Positions 8,904 to 17,167 of a stretch of DNA of 64,000 nt are shown here, one piece after another. This stretch comes from Pseudomonadota bacterium (GTDB lineage Bacteria; Desulfobacterota; Desulfobulbia; Desulfobulbales; Desulfocapsaceae). The stretch spans positions 62,001 to 126,000 of the forward strand of contig JAHIUA010000087.1 of NCBI GenBank assembly GCA_018817385.1, written 5' to 3'. Position 1 is the first letter of the stretch. Each line of letters begins with the position of its first letter. A program made the position numbers and the translations under genes. The notes beneath the pieces are model-generated. The model had not been told where the DNA came from. It worked only from the letters and a program-made list of their open reading frames with translations, and did not search any database.

Positions 8904-9248
8904 TTACAGGGGCTGGTTGGTATCCGCCACCACAAAGGGGGTGGAGCGGGTCCCGATGCTCTTCTTTTTGACCCAGAGTCGCATCAAGGGAATGATGCGA
9001 CCGGTTGAATCGACCAGGTTGCTGAGTTCCTCGACAAAAGAGATGTCTCGAGTTAAAAACTCGTAGTAGGAGACATTGCTGCTGTAAGGGTCGATTACCA
9101 GGATGACCTTGTCCGGGTTGTAGGGGTGTTTTTGCGGTGTCCCGCTGAAGGAGACATGCGTCAGTCGCAGATCCTGTTCATCTTTTGGTTTCTGATAGGT
9201 CTGAATGGCGAACTCCTTGACCGCTTCCGGGAAGTTCCGTAATACCAT
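8904..9248 (-). CDS. Conserved small protein of unknown function
   Basis: 114 residues, no signal peptide or membrane helix, mixed charge, with a compact conserved-looking middle (VILVIDPYSSNVSYYEF) and a C-terminal KKKSIGTRSTPFVV. The start at 9248 is the only plausible one; the preceding bases give AAGGAGCCCTTATGG, so AAGGAG is well placed. It resembles a group of about 115-residue proteins seen in sulfate reducers, whose function I cannot state with confidence. The gene ends 48 bp from ald, converging with it, and follows the isochorismatase-like gene by 69 bp on the same strand. Confidence 0.7.
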   Translation of the reverse strand: MVLRNFPEAVKEFAIQTYQKPKDEQDLRLTHVSFSGTPQKHPYNPDKVILVIDPYSSNVSYYEFLTRDISFVEELSNLVDSTGRIIPLMRLWVKKKSIGTRSTPFVVADTNQPL

Positions 9249-9317
9249 AAGGGCTCCTTGGCTTCAGTTATCGTTGAGCTCCGTGAATAAAGATCGACTT
9301 TTCTGTCTCTTCACTGT

Positions 9318-9944
9318 TCAGGGAAAGGTAATAAGTTGGCTGCTGGTCAGGGTGATCTGTTTTCTCGTCCCTGGCCCGGTTTTCAAGAGTTGCACAGTTG
9401 CCTGTTCGGTGTAAAGATCTTCAGCCGAAAGGCAGTCAACGGGCAGGATGACTCCCATTCCCCTGAATCCTGCTGCAGTTGCGGTATGCATGACAGCGCC
9501 GTGGGCCGCTGTGCCGGTGATGATGACATTGTCTATCTTTTGTTCTGCAAGGATCATTTCAAGATCGGTTTTCCAGAATTTGTCCACTGAGGAGTTGACA
9601 ATGGTTTCTCCTTGCTGGGGAGTGACCTGGGGCAAAATGGTCTCGGGAGTCCCCTGTGGAGTCAGGCTGTACAGCACTCTGACTCCGGCATTCCTGGCCC
9701 GGGTCATAAGATCGGCAATACGGGGGACCGTTTCCAGGCATCTCGGACGTCGTTCCATATTGCAGGTCCGCTCTTCAATGTCAAGGATGAGCAGGGCCGT
9801 ATTGTCAGGATTTATTGTCACCGCAGCCAATACAGGTTGTTCCGGGGCCTGGACATCGTTCCAGGCCTTATCGATGGAAACGCTGTGGCAGAGGCTTGGA
9901 AAAAGGAGCAGGGCAGTCAGAATAAGGGTGGCTGGACGTAACAT
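9318..9944 (-). CDS. Exported isochorismatase-like protein without catalytic Cys
   Basis: 208 residues with a Sec signal peptide of about 21 residues (LILTALLLFPSLCHS), placing it in the periplasm. The fold is that of isochorismatase/cysteine hydrolases: ALLILDIEE holds the catalytic Asp, SVDKFWKTDL the catalytic Lys, and VIITGTAAHGAVMHTA aligns with the nucleophile loop. In that loop the position normally occupied by Cys (GxxTDxCVxxTA) is Ala, so amide or ester hydrolysis by the family mechanism is not expected. It may be a binding protein or a subgroup using other chemistry. The ATG at 9944 has a weak AGGAGGATGAC site directly upstream. Confidence 0.85.
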   Translation of the reverse strand: MLRPATLILTALLLFPSLCHSVSIDKAWNDVQAPEQPVLAAVTINPDNTALLILDIEERTCNMERRPRCLETVPRIADLMTRARNAGVRVLYSLTPQGTPETILPQVTPQQGETIVNSSVDKFWKTDLEMILAEQKIDNVIITGTAAHGAVMHTATAAGFRGMGVILPVDCLSAEDLYTEQATVQLLKTGPGTRKQITLTSSQLITFP

Positions 9945-10486
9945 GTCATCCTCCTGATGAATGCAGTAAAAAAAGACCGTTACTCATTTTTATCATTAAA
10001 GCTATCGCTTAGTCAAGGGTGACAAGTGAAGCAGCATTCCTGTTCAGGGTGCCTCTGCTGATCCGAGAAGAAGCTTGAAAATATGCACCTGTAAACGATG
10101 TGTTTGTTCTCTTGCCGTTGTGACCATGGGTGAGGGGGCAGCAACAGAAATGAGGTCATACTGAAGCAGAGGAGGCACTCTTGTGACCCCATGAAAGTTC
10201 AGGCATTCGCTCCCTGGAGAGTGCTCCAGTTTCCGGTTGAAGGAACAAAAGAGATGGGCTAGAGTATAAAAAAGAGTACTCTTCAGGTAGGATCAAATAA
10301 TGGGCAACGTACTGCTCTCTAACTGGAGAGCAGTGCCTTCTATTCGTTCAGTTCTGACTTCGAAGCATACTTGTTCTCTTCGAGAAGACCTCAATGGACG
10401 AAGATGACGTGCTGCTGAATAGTTTCAAAACAAGAGTGAATGCTGATCGTAAGAATGAAGAAAAATGAAAATATAAGGAGAAACGT
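9945..10486. other. Long leader region upstream of rubrerythrin
   Basis: 542 bp without a gene. It contains a perfect 9-bp hairpin with 6-base loop at 10311-10334 (ACTGCTCTC/GAGAGCAGT), then the 89-bp dispersed repeat (10335-10423), then the AAGGAG ribosome site of rbr. The hairpin has no T run, so it is not a plain terminator. No clear sigma-70 promoter was found by eye. Confidence 0.55.
10335..10423 (+). repeat. Dispersed 89-bp repeat, copy A (upstream of rbr)
   Basis: Aligns without gaps to 48622-48710; by eye about 70 of 89 positions agree. Both copies keep a TCTTC-GA-GAAGA mini-hairpin and lie on the same strand upstream of a housekeeping or stress gene. The element has no ORF and does not look like an insertion-sequence end. 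Confidence 0.65.
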
Positions 10487-10987
10487 ATGTCGACAACAGA
10501 AGAAAATTTAAATCAGGCCTTTGCCGGAGAGAGCCAGGCCAACCAGAAATACCGAGCCTTTGCCAAAAAAGCGGAAAAAGAGGGCCTGTTGAATATCGCC
10601 AAGTTGTTTCGCACTACTGCTGAGGCTGAGCGCATCCACGCCGAGGGCCACCTTAAGGCTCTGGACATGGTAGGGTCCACCCTTGAAAATCTCCAGGAGG
10701 CAATCAACGGTGAGACCCATGAGTTCACAGATATGTACCCGCCCATGGTTGAACAGGCCAAGGAGGAAGGTCATAAGGCCAAGGTCATGTTTCGTTTTGC
10801 CGTGGCTGCCGAGGAGGTCCATGCCAAGCTTTACAACCTGGCCCTCGAGGCGGTAAAAAATGGAAAGGATCTGGAGGAGGCCGAATTTTACCTCTGTCCT
10901 GTCTGTGGTCATATCGAATTTGGCAAGCCACCGGAGCGCTGTCCCATTTGCGGGGCCAAAAAGCACATATTCCAGCAGGTTGCCTGA
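10487..10987 (+). CDS. rbr: Rubrerythrin
   Basis: 166 residues in the classical two-domain layout. Residues 1-130 form the ferritin-like four-helix bundle with the diiron ligands in the repeated E-x2-H motifs (EAERIHAEGH and EEVHAKLYN) and early Glu of FAGESQANQKY. Residues 135-166 form a rubredoxin-like domain with CPVCG and CPICG binding one iron. It reduces hydrogen peroxide in the cytoplasm of anaerobes using electrons from rubredoxin or NADH systems. ATG 10487 has AAGGAG eight bases upstream. It is a single gene with a long, structured upstream region. Confidence 0.97.
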   Translation: MSTTEENLNQAFAGESQANQKYRAFAKKAEKEGLLNIAKLFRTTAEAERIHAEGHLKALDMVGSTLENLQEAINGETHEFTDMYPPMVEQAKEEGHKAKVMFRFAVAAEEVHAKLYNLALEAVKNGKDLEEAEFYLCPVCGHIEFGKPPERCPICGAKKHIFQQVA

Positions 10988-11295
10988 GCATAAGGGAATA
11001 TCTTCCTCCCTGCAGATTGTCCACGGTCGATTGCCAGTCCTTCCCTTCGCATCTGAGGAGAAGGACTGTCTTGTTCTGGCCGGCTTTGCGGGGGGGGGCA
11101 TCGCTTATCAGGCAATCTGTTGCCGACTCCTCCTTTGTCAGTCGCTGGTTATTTCTCTGACTTCTCCGTCCTGCCTGCAGAAATGGATTGTTTTTACTTG
11201 TGCACAGAGGATAGTCCCCCTGACATCTATATTGATTCGCTTGCTTGCAAAAGTTGGGTGATGGCTTATCGTTTTGCTCAAGTCGGTTTTGGCCG
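10988..11295. other. Gap between convergent rbr and kinase, with hairpin
   Basis: 308 bp between converging genes. A 9-bp stem CAGTCCTTC/GAAGGACTG at 11035-11068 followed by TCTTGTTCT could end rbr transcription, though the T run is poor. Nothing else recognised. Confidence 0.45.
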
Positions 11296-12369
11296 TTAGG
11301 CTACGATAGACTTCATTGGCAGTCTGATGGTGAAAGTAGTCCCTTGATTCTCATTACTTTCAACAGATATTGAACCATGGTGGCTTCGCACCGTTTTCAG
11401 GGCGAAGGTGAGTCCGAATCCGGGACCATAGGTTTTTGAGGTGAAAAAAGGATCGTAGATATTTTTTATTTTGCTTTTCTCGATACCTTTGCCTGTGTCC
11501 GAAATTTCAATTTCAAAATAGTGCTCTTTGATGCAGGTACTGATTGTCAGCACCCGTTTTTCCCCGATCATGGCCTCAATTGCATTTTCAATGATATGGG
11601 CGATGGTCATGGTGATATTTTCCTGATCGGCACAGATCAGGGGAGGGTTTTCCATAAAGTGGGTAACAAGGGTGATCTGTTTATTTTCAATTTCCTGGTT
11701 GTAAGTGCTTAAGGCATTGTCGACTATTTCATTGATATTTGAGGACTCCCGGTAGCAGAGGTTGGCACTTTTTAAGGAGATCAGTTTATGGACCATCTTT
11801 TCCAGCACCTCTACATTCTGTAAAATAATGTCCATATGGCGGGAGTTCTCGCTCCCTTCCGGCAGGTTTTTTTTGACGCGCCGGGCAAAGCCGCCGATAG
11901 TCACCAGGGGATTGCGCACTTCATGGGAGACCTCATCCAGGAAATGATCAAGAGCGCTGAATTTTTCCTGCTCCGCAATTTCTGAGTTTTCAAGTTTTTT
12001 GGCCAGAAGAGAACGGACACGGGCCACTACTTCTTTAAAGTCGAAAGGCTTGGTGATGTAGTCGTCTGCGCCGATGTCAAGGCCTCTCACCTTGTCGGGT
12101 ACCTTGGTTTTGGCGGTGAGCATAATTTTGGGGATATGCTTGATCGCTTCGTCATTGTTTACAATTTCGCAGACTTCATAACCATCCATTTTAGGCATCA
12201 TGACATCAAGAAGGATGAGGTCAGGATCATAGCTGCGAATCTTTTCCAGGCCCACCATGCCGTCATAGGCCTCATCTGTGTCGTATCCTTCGGCACGGAA
12301 TCTTTTTCGCAAAAGCTCGACGGTATCTAAGTTGTCGTCAATAATCAGGATTTTTGGCTTGGCTGTCAT
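11296..12369 (-). CDS. Receiver-histidine kinase protein
   Basis: 357 soluble residues. A receiver domain (about 6-120) has the acidic pair IDDN, phospho-acceptor Asp near residue 55 in LILLDVMMPKMDG, and the conserved Lys in ITKPFDF. A kinase core follows: H-box DEVSHEVRNPL near residue 150, N-box ENAIEAM, then DTGKGI and GPGFGLTFAL. There are no sensor or membrane segments. Such receiver-first kinases usually take a phosphate from another kinase and respond through their own. It is the last gene of the cytochrome/hybrid kinase/receiver group, 8 bp after the small receiver gene, so they probably form one phosphorelay. No DNA-binding output domain occurs in the operon. Confidence 0.92.
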   Translation of the reverse strand: MTAKPKILIIDDNLDTVELLRKRFRAEGYDTDEAYDGMVGLEKIRSYDPDLILLDVMMPKMDGYEVCEIVNNDEAIKHIPKIMLTAKTKVPDKVRGLDIGADDYITKPFDFKEVVARVRSLLAKKLENSEIAEQEKFSALDHFLDEVSHEVRNPLVTIGGFARRVKKNLPEGSENSRHMDIILQNVEVLEKMVHKLISLKSANLCYRESSNINEIVDNALSTYNQEIENKQITLVTHFMENPPLICADQENITMTIAHIIENAIEAMIGEKRVLTISTCIKEHYFEIEISDTGKGIEKSKIKNIYDPFFTSKTYGPGFGLTFALKTVRSHHGSISVESNENQGTTFTIRLPMKSIVA

Positions 12370-12377
12370 GGTTGTAC

Positions 12378-12761
12378 TTACTCAGGTGTATTTAAAAAAT
12401 TTTTGATTTGTTCACCGAACATTCGCACATTTATTGGCTTGGCTATGTATCCGAGAAATCCTGAGGCCAGTGCCTTTTCTTTGTCACCTTTCATGGCATG
12501 GGCTGTTAAGGCAATAATCTTGATGTCACGGAGGTCTTTTTCTTTTTTTAATCTCCGTGTCAACTCGTAGCCGTCAATTTTCGGCATGGAAATATCCATC
12601 AGAATCAGGTCTGGCTTGTCGGCGTTGATTTTATTAAGAGCGTCTTCACCGTCAATGGCATCAGATAACTGATAGTTTGTGTTTTTCAGGATTTTCATCA
12701 CGAGTTCGCGACTGTCAGCATTGTCGTCAACTATCAGTATCTTTTTTTTATCTGTTTCCAT
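12378..12761 (-). CDS. Single-domain response regulator (CheY-like)
   Basis: 127 residues made of one receiver domain: acidic pair VDDN, phospho-acceptor in LILMDISMPKIDGYE, Thr in ALTAHAM and Lys in IAKPIN. The 'ALTAHAMKGD..KALASGF' pattern is that of receivers in multi-step phosphorelays with hybrid kinases. ATG 12761 is preferred, with GAGG about ten bases upstream; an ATG at 12779 sits inside that site. It lies 47 bp after the hybrid kinase and 8 bp before the receiver-kinase, so it probably shuttles phosphate between them or acts on a distant target. Confidence 0.9.
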   Translation of the reverse strand: METDKKKILIVDDNADSRELVMKILKNTNYQLSDAIDGEDALNKINADKPDLILMDISMPKIDGYELTRRLKKEKDLRDIKIIALTAHAMKGDKEKALASGFLGYIAKPINVRMFGEQIKNFLNTPE

Positions 12762-12807
12762 TGCAGAGTACCTCGGCATCAGTTTATAGGAGAAAATGTT
12801 CTCATTG

Positions 12808-15800
12808 CTACAGTTTGTTAATTGCTTTCTTCAATTCCTCCACCAGATCTTCTTCCGAAAGAATGTTTTTATTCAGGGTAGCCTGAATTCTTCCGCTGAG
12901 CTCTTGGATATCATTTTCATCCCAGTCCTTTTCTGTGATAAGGACCAGAGGGATATTCTGTATATGTTTCTCGGCTTTGAAATATTCTATGACATCAAAA
13001 CCGTTTCCATCGGCCAGTATCGGGTTGAGAACGATCAGGTCCGGAATCGTTCGGTGAATTGCCTCGATGGCTTCGTTGTTGTTAGAGGCTTTTGTTATTC
13101 TGTATCCTGCCTTGCTCAGTAAAAGAGAGAGGGTGTCCACTGTGTCTGTGTCATTGTCGATGAGGAGAATATTTTTGATAGTTGTTATTTTTTCCAGGTT
13201 CTTTAATTTGTGGAGCAGAGCTTTTTTATTAATGGGTTTAATCATATATTCTGTGGCGCCGAGACTGAACCCCATTTTTTTCTTATCAATAATGGAGAGG
13301 ATTAGGACGGGGATGTCTTGGGTTTCAGGGCAGTTCTTGAGCTCCTGCAGAACCTGCCAGCCGTCTTTGTCAGGCATCATGATATCGAGCGTTATAGCTA
13401 CAGGTTGGAGCTCCTTTGCCCTCTCGAAGGCATTGTTGCCGGTTAAGTGTCCCACCACATGATAATCAGAGCTGATATTTTTCTTGATCAGTTCGATAAC
13501 CTCGGGGTTGTCGTCAATGGCGAGTATCGTCTTTTTCTTTTTACTGTTTTCAGGAGAGTTGGTTGTAACATTCTCATCACTGCTCGAGGGCTGGTAGGTG
13601 TCGATAACTAAATTTTCTATGATTTCACAGGTCTTGCAGTACTCGGCTTTTTCTGGGTATTTCGATATCTTAACCCCTTTACAGTGCACTCCGCAAATAA
13701 GCCAGCAGCGGTGTTCCTCGTTGCCGTAGGCGGGACAGCTCGTCTGTCCGCAATGGGTGTGCTCCCAACATTTGACTGGTTTTCCGGCATAAATTGCCTC
13801 CTTGAGAAAAATCTCGACAGGTTTGTCAAAATATTCGGACAGGGTTTTTGCCATGGATGTTTCAATGATGGGTTTTTCAGTATTTTCAATGATATTTTTC
13901 TGGCAGGGCAGGGTGAAGTAAAATTTGCTGCCTTTGCCATAGGTACTCTCCACCCAAATAACACCTTTGTGGAGGACTACAAGTCCCCTGGCTATGCTGA
14001 GACCAAGGCCGGTTCCTTCATATTGCCGGGTGGTGGATACATTGATCTGGGAGAATTTGTCAAAGAGGGTGTGCATGTCCTTATTTTCAATACCAATGCC
14101 GGTGTCTTCAACGCATATCTCCACAAAAAGAGGTTCGTCACCGGCAGCGATCCCGAGGGTTGAATTCTTGATATGGATGGTTATGCCGCCATGCTCGGTA
14201 AATTTGATGGCATTTGCTAGTAAATTGTTGAAAATTTGTCTGACCTTTTCTTCATCGATATAGACCGGTGGCAGATTGTCGGCAAAATCAAATTCAAATA
14301 AGAGCCCTTTTGCCTGGATGGCAGGATGAAAAAAAGTAACAAAAGATTCGCAGAGTTTTTTGATGTCTGATTTTTCGATGTCGAATTCGATTTTTCCTGC
14401 TTCGATCTTTGACATGTCAAGGACGTCATTTATCAGCTCCAGCAAATGCTTGGCATTGTTCTCAACTTTTGACAGGCTATTTTCCTGTTCGCTGTTTATC
14501 TCGCCATCAACCCGGTCCAGGAGGAGTTCCGTATATCCGAGAATGGAGTTCATGGGGGTTCTCAGTTCATGGGACATATTGGCCAGAAAGGAGGATTTGA
14601 GCCTGTCCAGTTCCTGCAGCTCCCTGTTGGCCCCTTCAAGAAGGAGGGTTCTGGCGTGCAGCATCTTGGTTCTTGTGGCCACCTCGAGTTCCATTTTTTT
14701 TCCGAATGAGGAAATTTGCTCGTACATCTTTTCCAGGTTGTCCAGAGTGTCATTTATGTGTTCCCCGATTTTTCCCATGACTTCACTGCTGTCGGAAGAT
14801 TCAACACGCACTGAAAGGTTGCCGTCTGAAACCTGGGATAAGACGGCAAGGAGGTTGGCCGCCTTGGATTCAATATATTTGCGCTGTTCTTCTTCTTTTG
14901 CCGCTGTTTGCTGAACAAAGTGCAGTCTTTCTCCTTCGAGAACAACAGAGATGTCTCTGAATGTTTCGACAGCCCCGATGATGCTGCCATGCGCGTCTTT
15001 CAAGGCGCTTGCACTTGTCATGATGGGAATTGAACGACCATTTTTGGCGAGTATCGTTGTCCTGATCCCTTGCACAGGCTCACCCGAGACGAGGCACTGT
15101 TTAATGGGGCATGTGGTGTCGCATATATCAATTCTGCAGATGTCGCTTCTGAACATGTCCCGGCAGGTGGATTTTCCTTCTATTTCTTCTTTGCTGTATC
15201 CCGTCAACTTGGCGCATGCCTGGTTGATGAAGGTGATAACAAAATCCTTGTCGACGAAAATGAGTGGGTCGGCAATAACGTGTTTCAGGCTGTTGGCGTA
15301 TTCTACCTGGGCCTTTATGCTCTGCACCATTGAATTAAAAGAGCTGCCAAGAATACCGATAGGGTCTTCGCTGGTGACGGGAACGGATACGGAATAATCG
15401 CCTCTGGCCAGCTGCTCTGCTTTGGCTGCCAGTTCAATGACCGGGTTGTGCACCATTCTTGCGACGAGAAAATAAATAAGGAAGAGCAGAGCGCCTACAC
15501 CGATAATGGAGATAATAATGGTCTGGTTTCGTAATGTGGCAATGGCGGCATAGGTTGCATCCGTTGATTGTCTGACCATGAGTCCGCCAAGAACCTGTCT
15601 TGTCGTGCCATGACAGTGGTGGCATTCATTGTTGTTAAGGATGGCGTGGATGGTAATCAGGTATTTTTTGCCGTCTTTCTCTTCCTCAATGTAACTGAGC
15701 GGTGCACCACTTTCGGTAAGAAGCAATTGCAGGGCGGCCAATGTTTCCAGATAGTGGGTGATGTCCGACACATTCTGGCCGATATTCTCATCATGGGTGG

Positions 15801-16098
15801 CAAAGACGATGCGTTGATTGAAGTCGAATATGAATATCTCAGCATTCTTCAACTCATCTTCAATATCAAAAAGCTGTTTTTCTATAGACGGGCTGTCGCC
15901 AACTGACATCGGATGTTTGATACCCGCATAGGCAAGGGACTTAATGTCCTGGCCATAGGCGGTCATTCTCTCTTTTATCTGTTCACGCTGTTTGGTGAGG
16001 CAGAGAAAAACCACCACTCCCATGATGATGGCGACGCTTAAGGCAAGCAGGCTTCTGAGGTTGAGATGCTTGCGAATAAAAGTACGGAAGAAGAGCAT
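12808..16098 (-). CDS. Hybrid histidine kinase with CxxCH sensor and two-CW domain
   Basis: 1096 residues. Order: membrane helix about 13-35; periplasmic sensor with ECHHCHG near residue 159, a CxxCH haem-c site; second helix about 190-212; HAMP; PAS domain whose residues 310-335 hold five Cys; a second HAMP-like segment; kinase core with H-box NMSHELRTP near 509 and GTGLGLSIA; a Cys-rich two-CW domain about 770-825 (KCWEHTHCGQTSCPAYG..CW); receiver 1 with Asp near 904 (TLDIMMPDKDG); receiver 2 where the acceptor is Asn near 1024 (VLNPILADGNG). ATG 16098 has GGAGG eight bases upstream and follows the cytochrome stop by one base. It probably senses periplasmic redox state or a gas. Confidence 0.93.
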   Translation of the reverse strand: MLFFRTFIRKHLNLRSLLALSVAIIMGVVVFLCLTKQREQIKERMTAYGQDIKSLAYAGIKHPMSVGDSPSIEKQLFDIEDELKNAEIFIFDFNQRIVFATHDENIGQNVSDITHYLETLAALQLLLTESGAPLSYIEEEKDGKKYLITIHAILNNNECHHCHGTTRQVLGGLMVRQSTDATYAAIATLRNQTIIISIIGVGALLFLIYFLVARMVHNPVIELAAKAEQLARGDYSVSVPVTSEDPIGILGSSFNSMVQSIKAQVEYANSLKHVIADPLIFVDKDFVITFINQACAKLTGYSKEEIEGKSTCRDMFRSDICRIDICDTTCPIKQCLVSGEPVQGIRTTILAKNGRSIPIMTSASALKDAHGSIIGAVETFRDISVVLEGERLHFVQQTAAKEEEQRKYIESKAANLLAVLSQVSDGNLSVRVESSDSSEVMGKIGEHINDTLDNLEKMYEQISSFGKKMELEVATRTKMLHARTLLLEGANRELQELDRLKSSFLANMSHELRTPMNSILGYTELLLDRVDGEINSEQENSLSKVENNAKHLLELINDVLDMSKIEAGKIEFDIEKSDIKKLCESFVTFFHPAIQAKGLLFEFDFADNLPPVYIDEEKVRQIFNNLLANAIKFTEHGGITIHIKNSTLGIAAGDEPLFVEICVEDTGIGIENKDMHTLFDKFSQINVSTTRQYEGTGLGLSIARGLVVLHKGVIWVESTYGKGSKFYFTLPCQKNIIENTEKPIIETSMAKTLSEYFDKPVEIFLKEAIYAGKPVKCWEHTHCGQTSCPAYGNEEHRCWLICGVHCKGVKISKYPEKAEYCKTCEIIENLVIDTYQPSSSDENVTTNSPENSKKKKTILAIDDNPEVIELIKKNISSDYHVVGHLTGNNAFERAKELQPVAITLDIMMPDKDGWQVLQELKNCPETQDIPVLILSIIDKKKMGFSLGATEYMIKPINKKALLHKLKNLEKITTIKNILLIDNDTDTVDTLSLLLSKAGYRITKASNNNEAIEAIHRTIPDLIVLNPILADGNGFDVIEYFKAEKHIQNIPLVLITEKDWDENDIQELSGRIQATLNKNILSEEDLVEELKKAINKL

Positions 16099-16099
16099 G

Positions 16100-16597
16100 T
16101 CAATGACCTCCACCATGGATGAGGGGCTTGAAGCGAAAGGCCTTGATTCTCTCAGAGGTATGGCATGTATTGCAGAGCTGGAGTGTTGGTTCCTGTATTA
16201 TGCTGTCTAATGATTTATCGAGAATATGAGTTGAACCGGGTCCGTGACAGACTTCGCAGCCGGCGTCTTTTAAATGCGGCGTCTCTTCGAGGCTTGTAAA
16301 ACCGCCGGGTTTTCCGTAGCCCGTGGTATGACAGGCATAGCATTTTTTTAAGTCGTTCTCTGTCAGACCTTTTTCCAGTCTTTCTATGCTCTGATAGGAT
16401 CTGCTTTTTTTGGCATGGGTGACAAAAATTTCGAATTCTGTTTCATGGCAGGGTTTACATGCCTGTGAACCAACATATGATGGCGGTAGGGGAGGAGGGG
16501 TCGCAAGACAGAGGCTGTTTGAGACATGAAAGAACATAAAGAGTACCAGTGCCAGAAACAACGAGATGTCTTTCTTGCTGGGCTTGTTCGAGTTCAT
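16100..16597 (-). CDS. Periplasmic tetrahaem cytochrome c
   Basis: 165 residues with a signal peptide (LFLALVLFMFFHVSNSLCLA) and four CxxCH haem sites: CKPCH, CYACH, CEVCH and CNTCH. The pattern YVGSQACKPCHE at the start and GCEVCHGPGSTHI later is that of cytochrome c554/NapC-like 'cytochrome c family' proteins of delta-type bacteria. ATG 16597 is chosen over ATG 16603 because AAAGG sits eight bases before it but abuts the first. Its stop lies one base before the start of the hybrid kinase, whose sensor carries its own CxxCH, so the cytochrome may pass electrons to, or be read by, the kinase. Confidence 0.92.
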   Translation of the reverse strand: MNSNKPSKKDISLFLALVLFMFFHVSNSLCLATPPPLPPSYVGSQACKPCHETEFEIFVTHAKKSRSYQSIERLEKGLTENDLKKCYACHTTGYGKPGGFTSLEETPHLKDAGCEVCHGPGSTHILDKSLDSIIQEPTLQLCNTCHTSERIKAFRFKPLIHGGGH

Positions 16598-17167
16598 ACT
16601 CATCCTTTTTGCAATTTATTTGCTTACTGTTTAGTTATAGCATTTTGCGATTGAAAAGTAATCCGCTTATTGCAGAATTTGTTATCAAAGAACAATAAAT
16701 TCTGGGTGTTGTTCTGTTGGGTGGATGGGGGTGATAACAGTTGTAATCTATATTCGTTCAGTGTCTTAGGTGGATTCAATTACATTATTGTATTATTTTC
16801 TGTGGCGATTGGCAGGTTAAATTATGGCCGGCAGCGCCCTGAGTTATTCTGGTGCTGGGTTCCTTTGCTTATGGGAAGGGGAGTCTGTAGCTACTCTTTC
16901 CCTCTTGACCAGTTGCAAGTGTAGCATGTCTTTTTCAGAGGTGTCGAATGGCTAGGGAGTGGTTCCCGAAGGGGGAAGAAGTTACCTTTTGTCTGGAAAA
17001 AATCGGAATGGGGGCTGGCGAGAGACGAGCTGACCGCACTGGATTGATTTTTGCTGAAGACAGTGAACGAGTTGGCCTGTTTTGATTCCTGTGGCTCTTG
17101 CGATGATCAAGAATATATTGGGCCATACTGATGCTGAGAGATGCTGTTACGACATGAATAATCCGCT
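16598..17167. other. Gene-free stretch
   Basis: 570 bp, AT-rich near 16650-16820. It must hold the promoter of the cytochrome-kinase operon. An 8-bp inverted repeat CAGAATTT/AAATTCTG occurs at 16673-16704. No gene or RNA recognised. Confidence 0.4.

Noticed and set aside
10311-10334. Hairpin upstream of rbr as a terminator
   Set aside because: No T run on either strand and no gene ending nearby on the plus strand.
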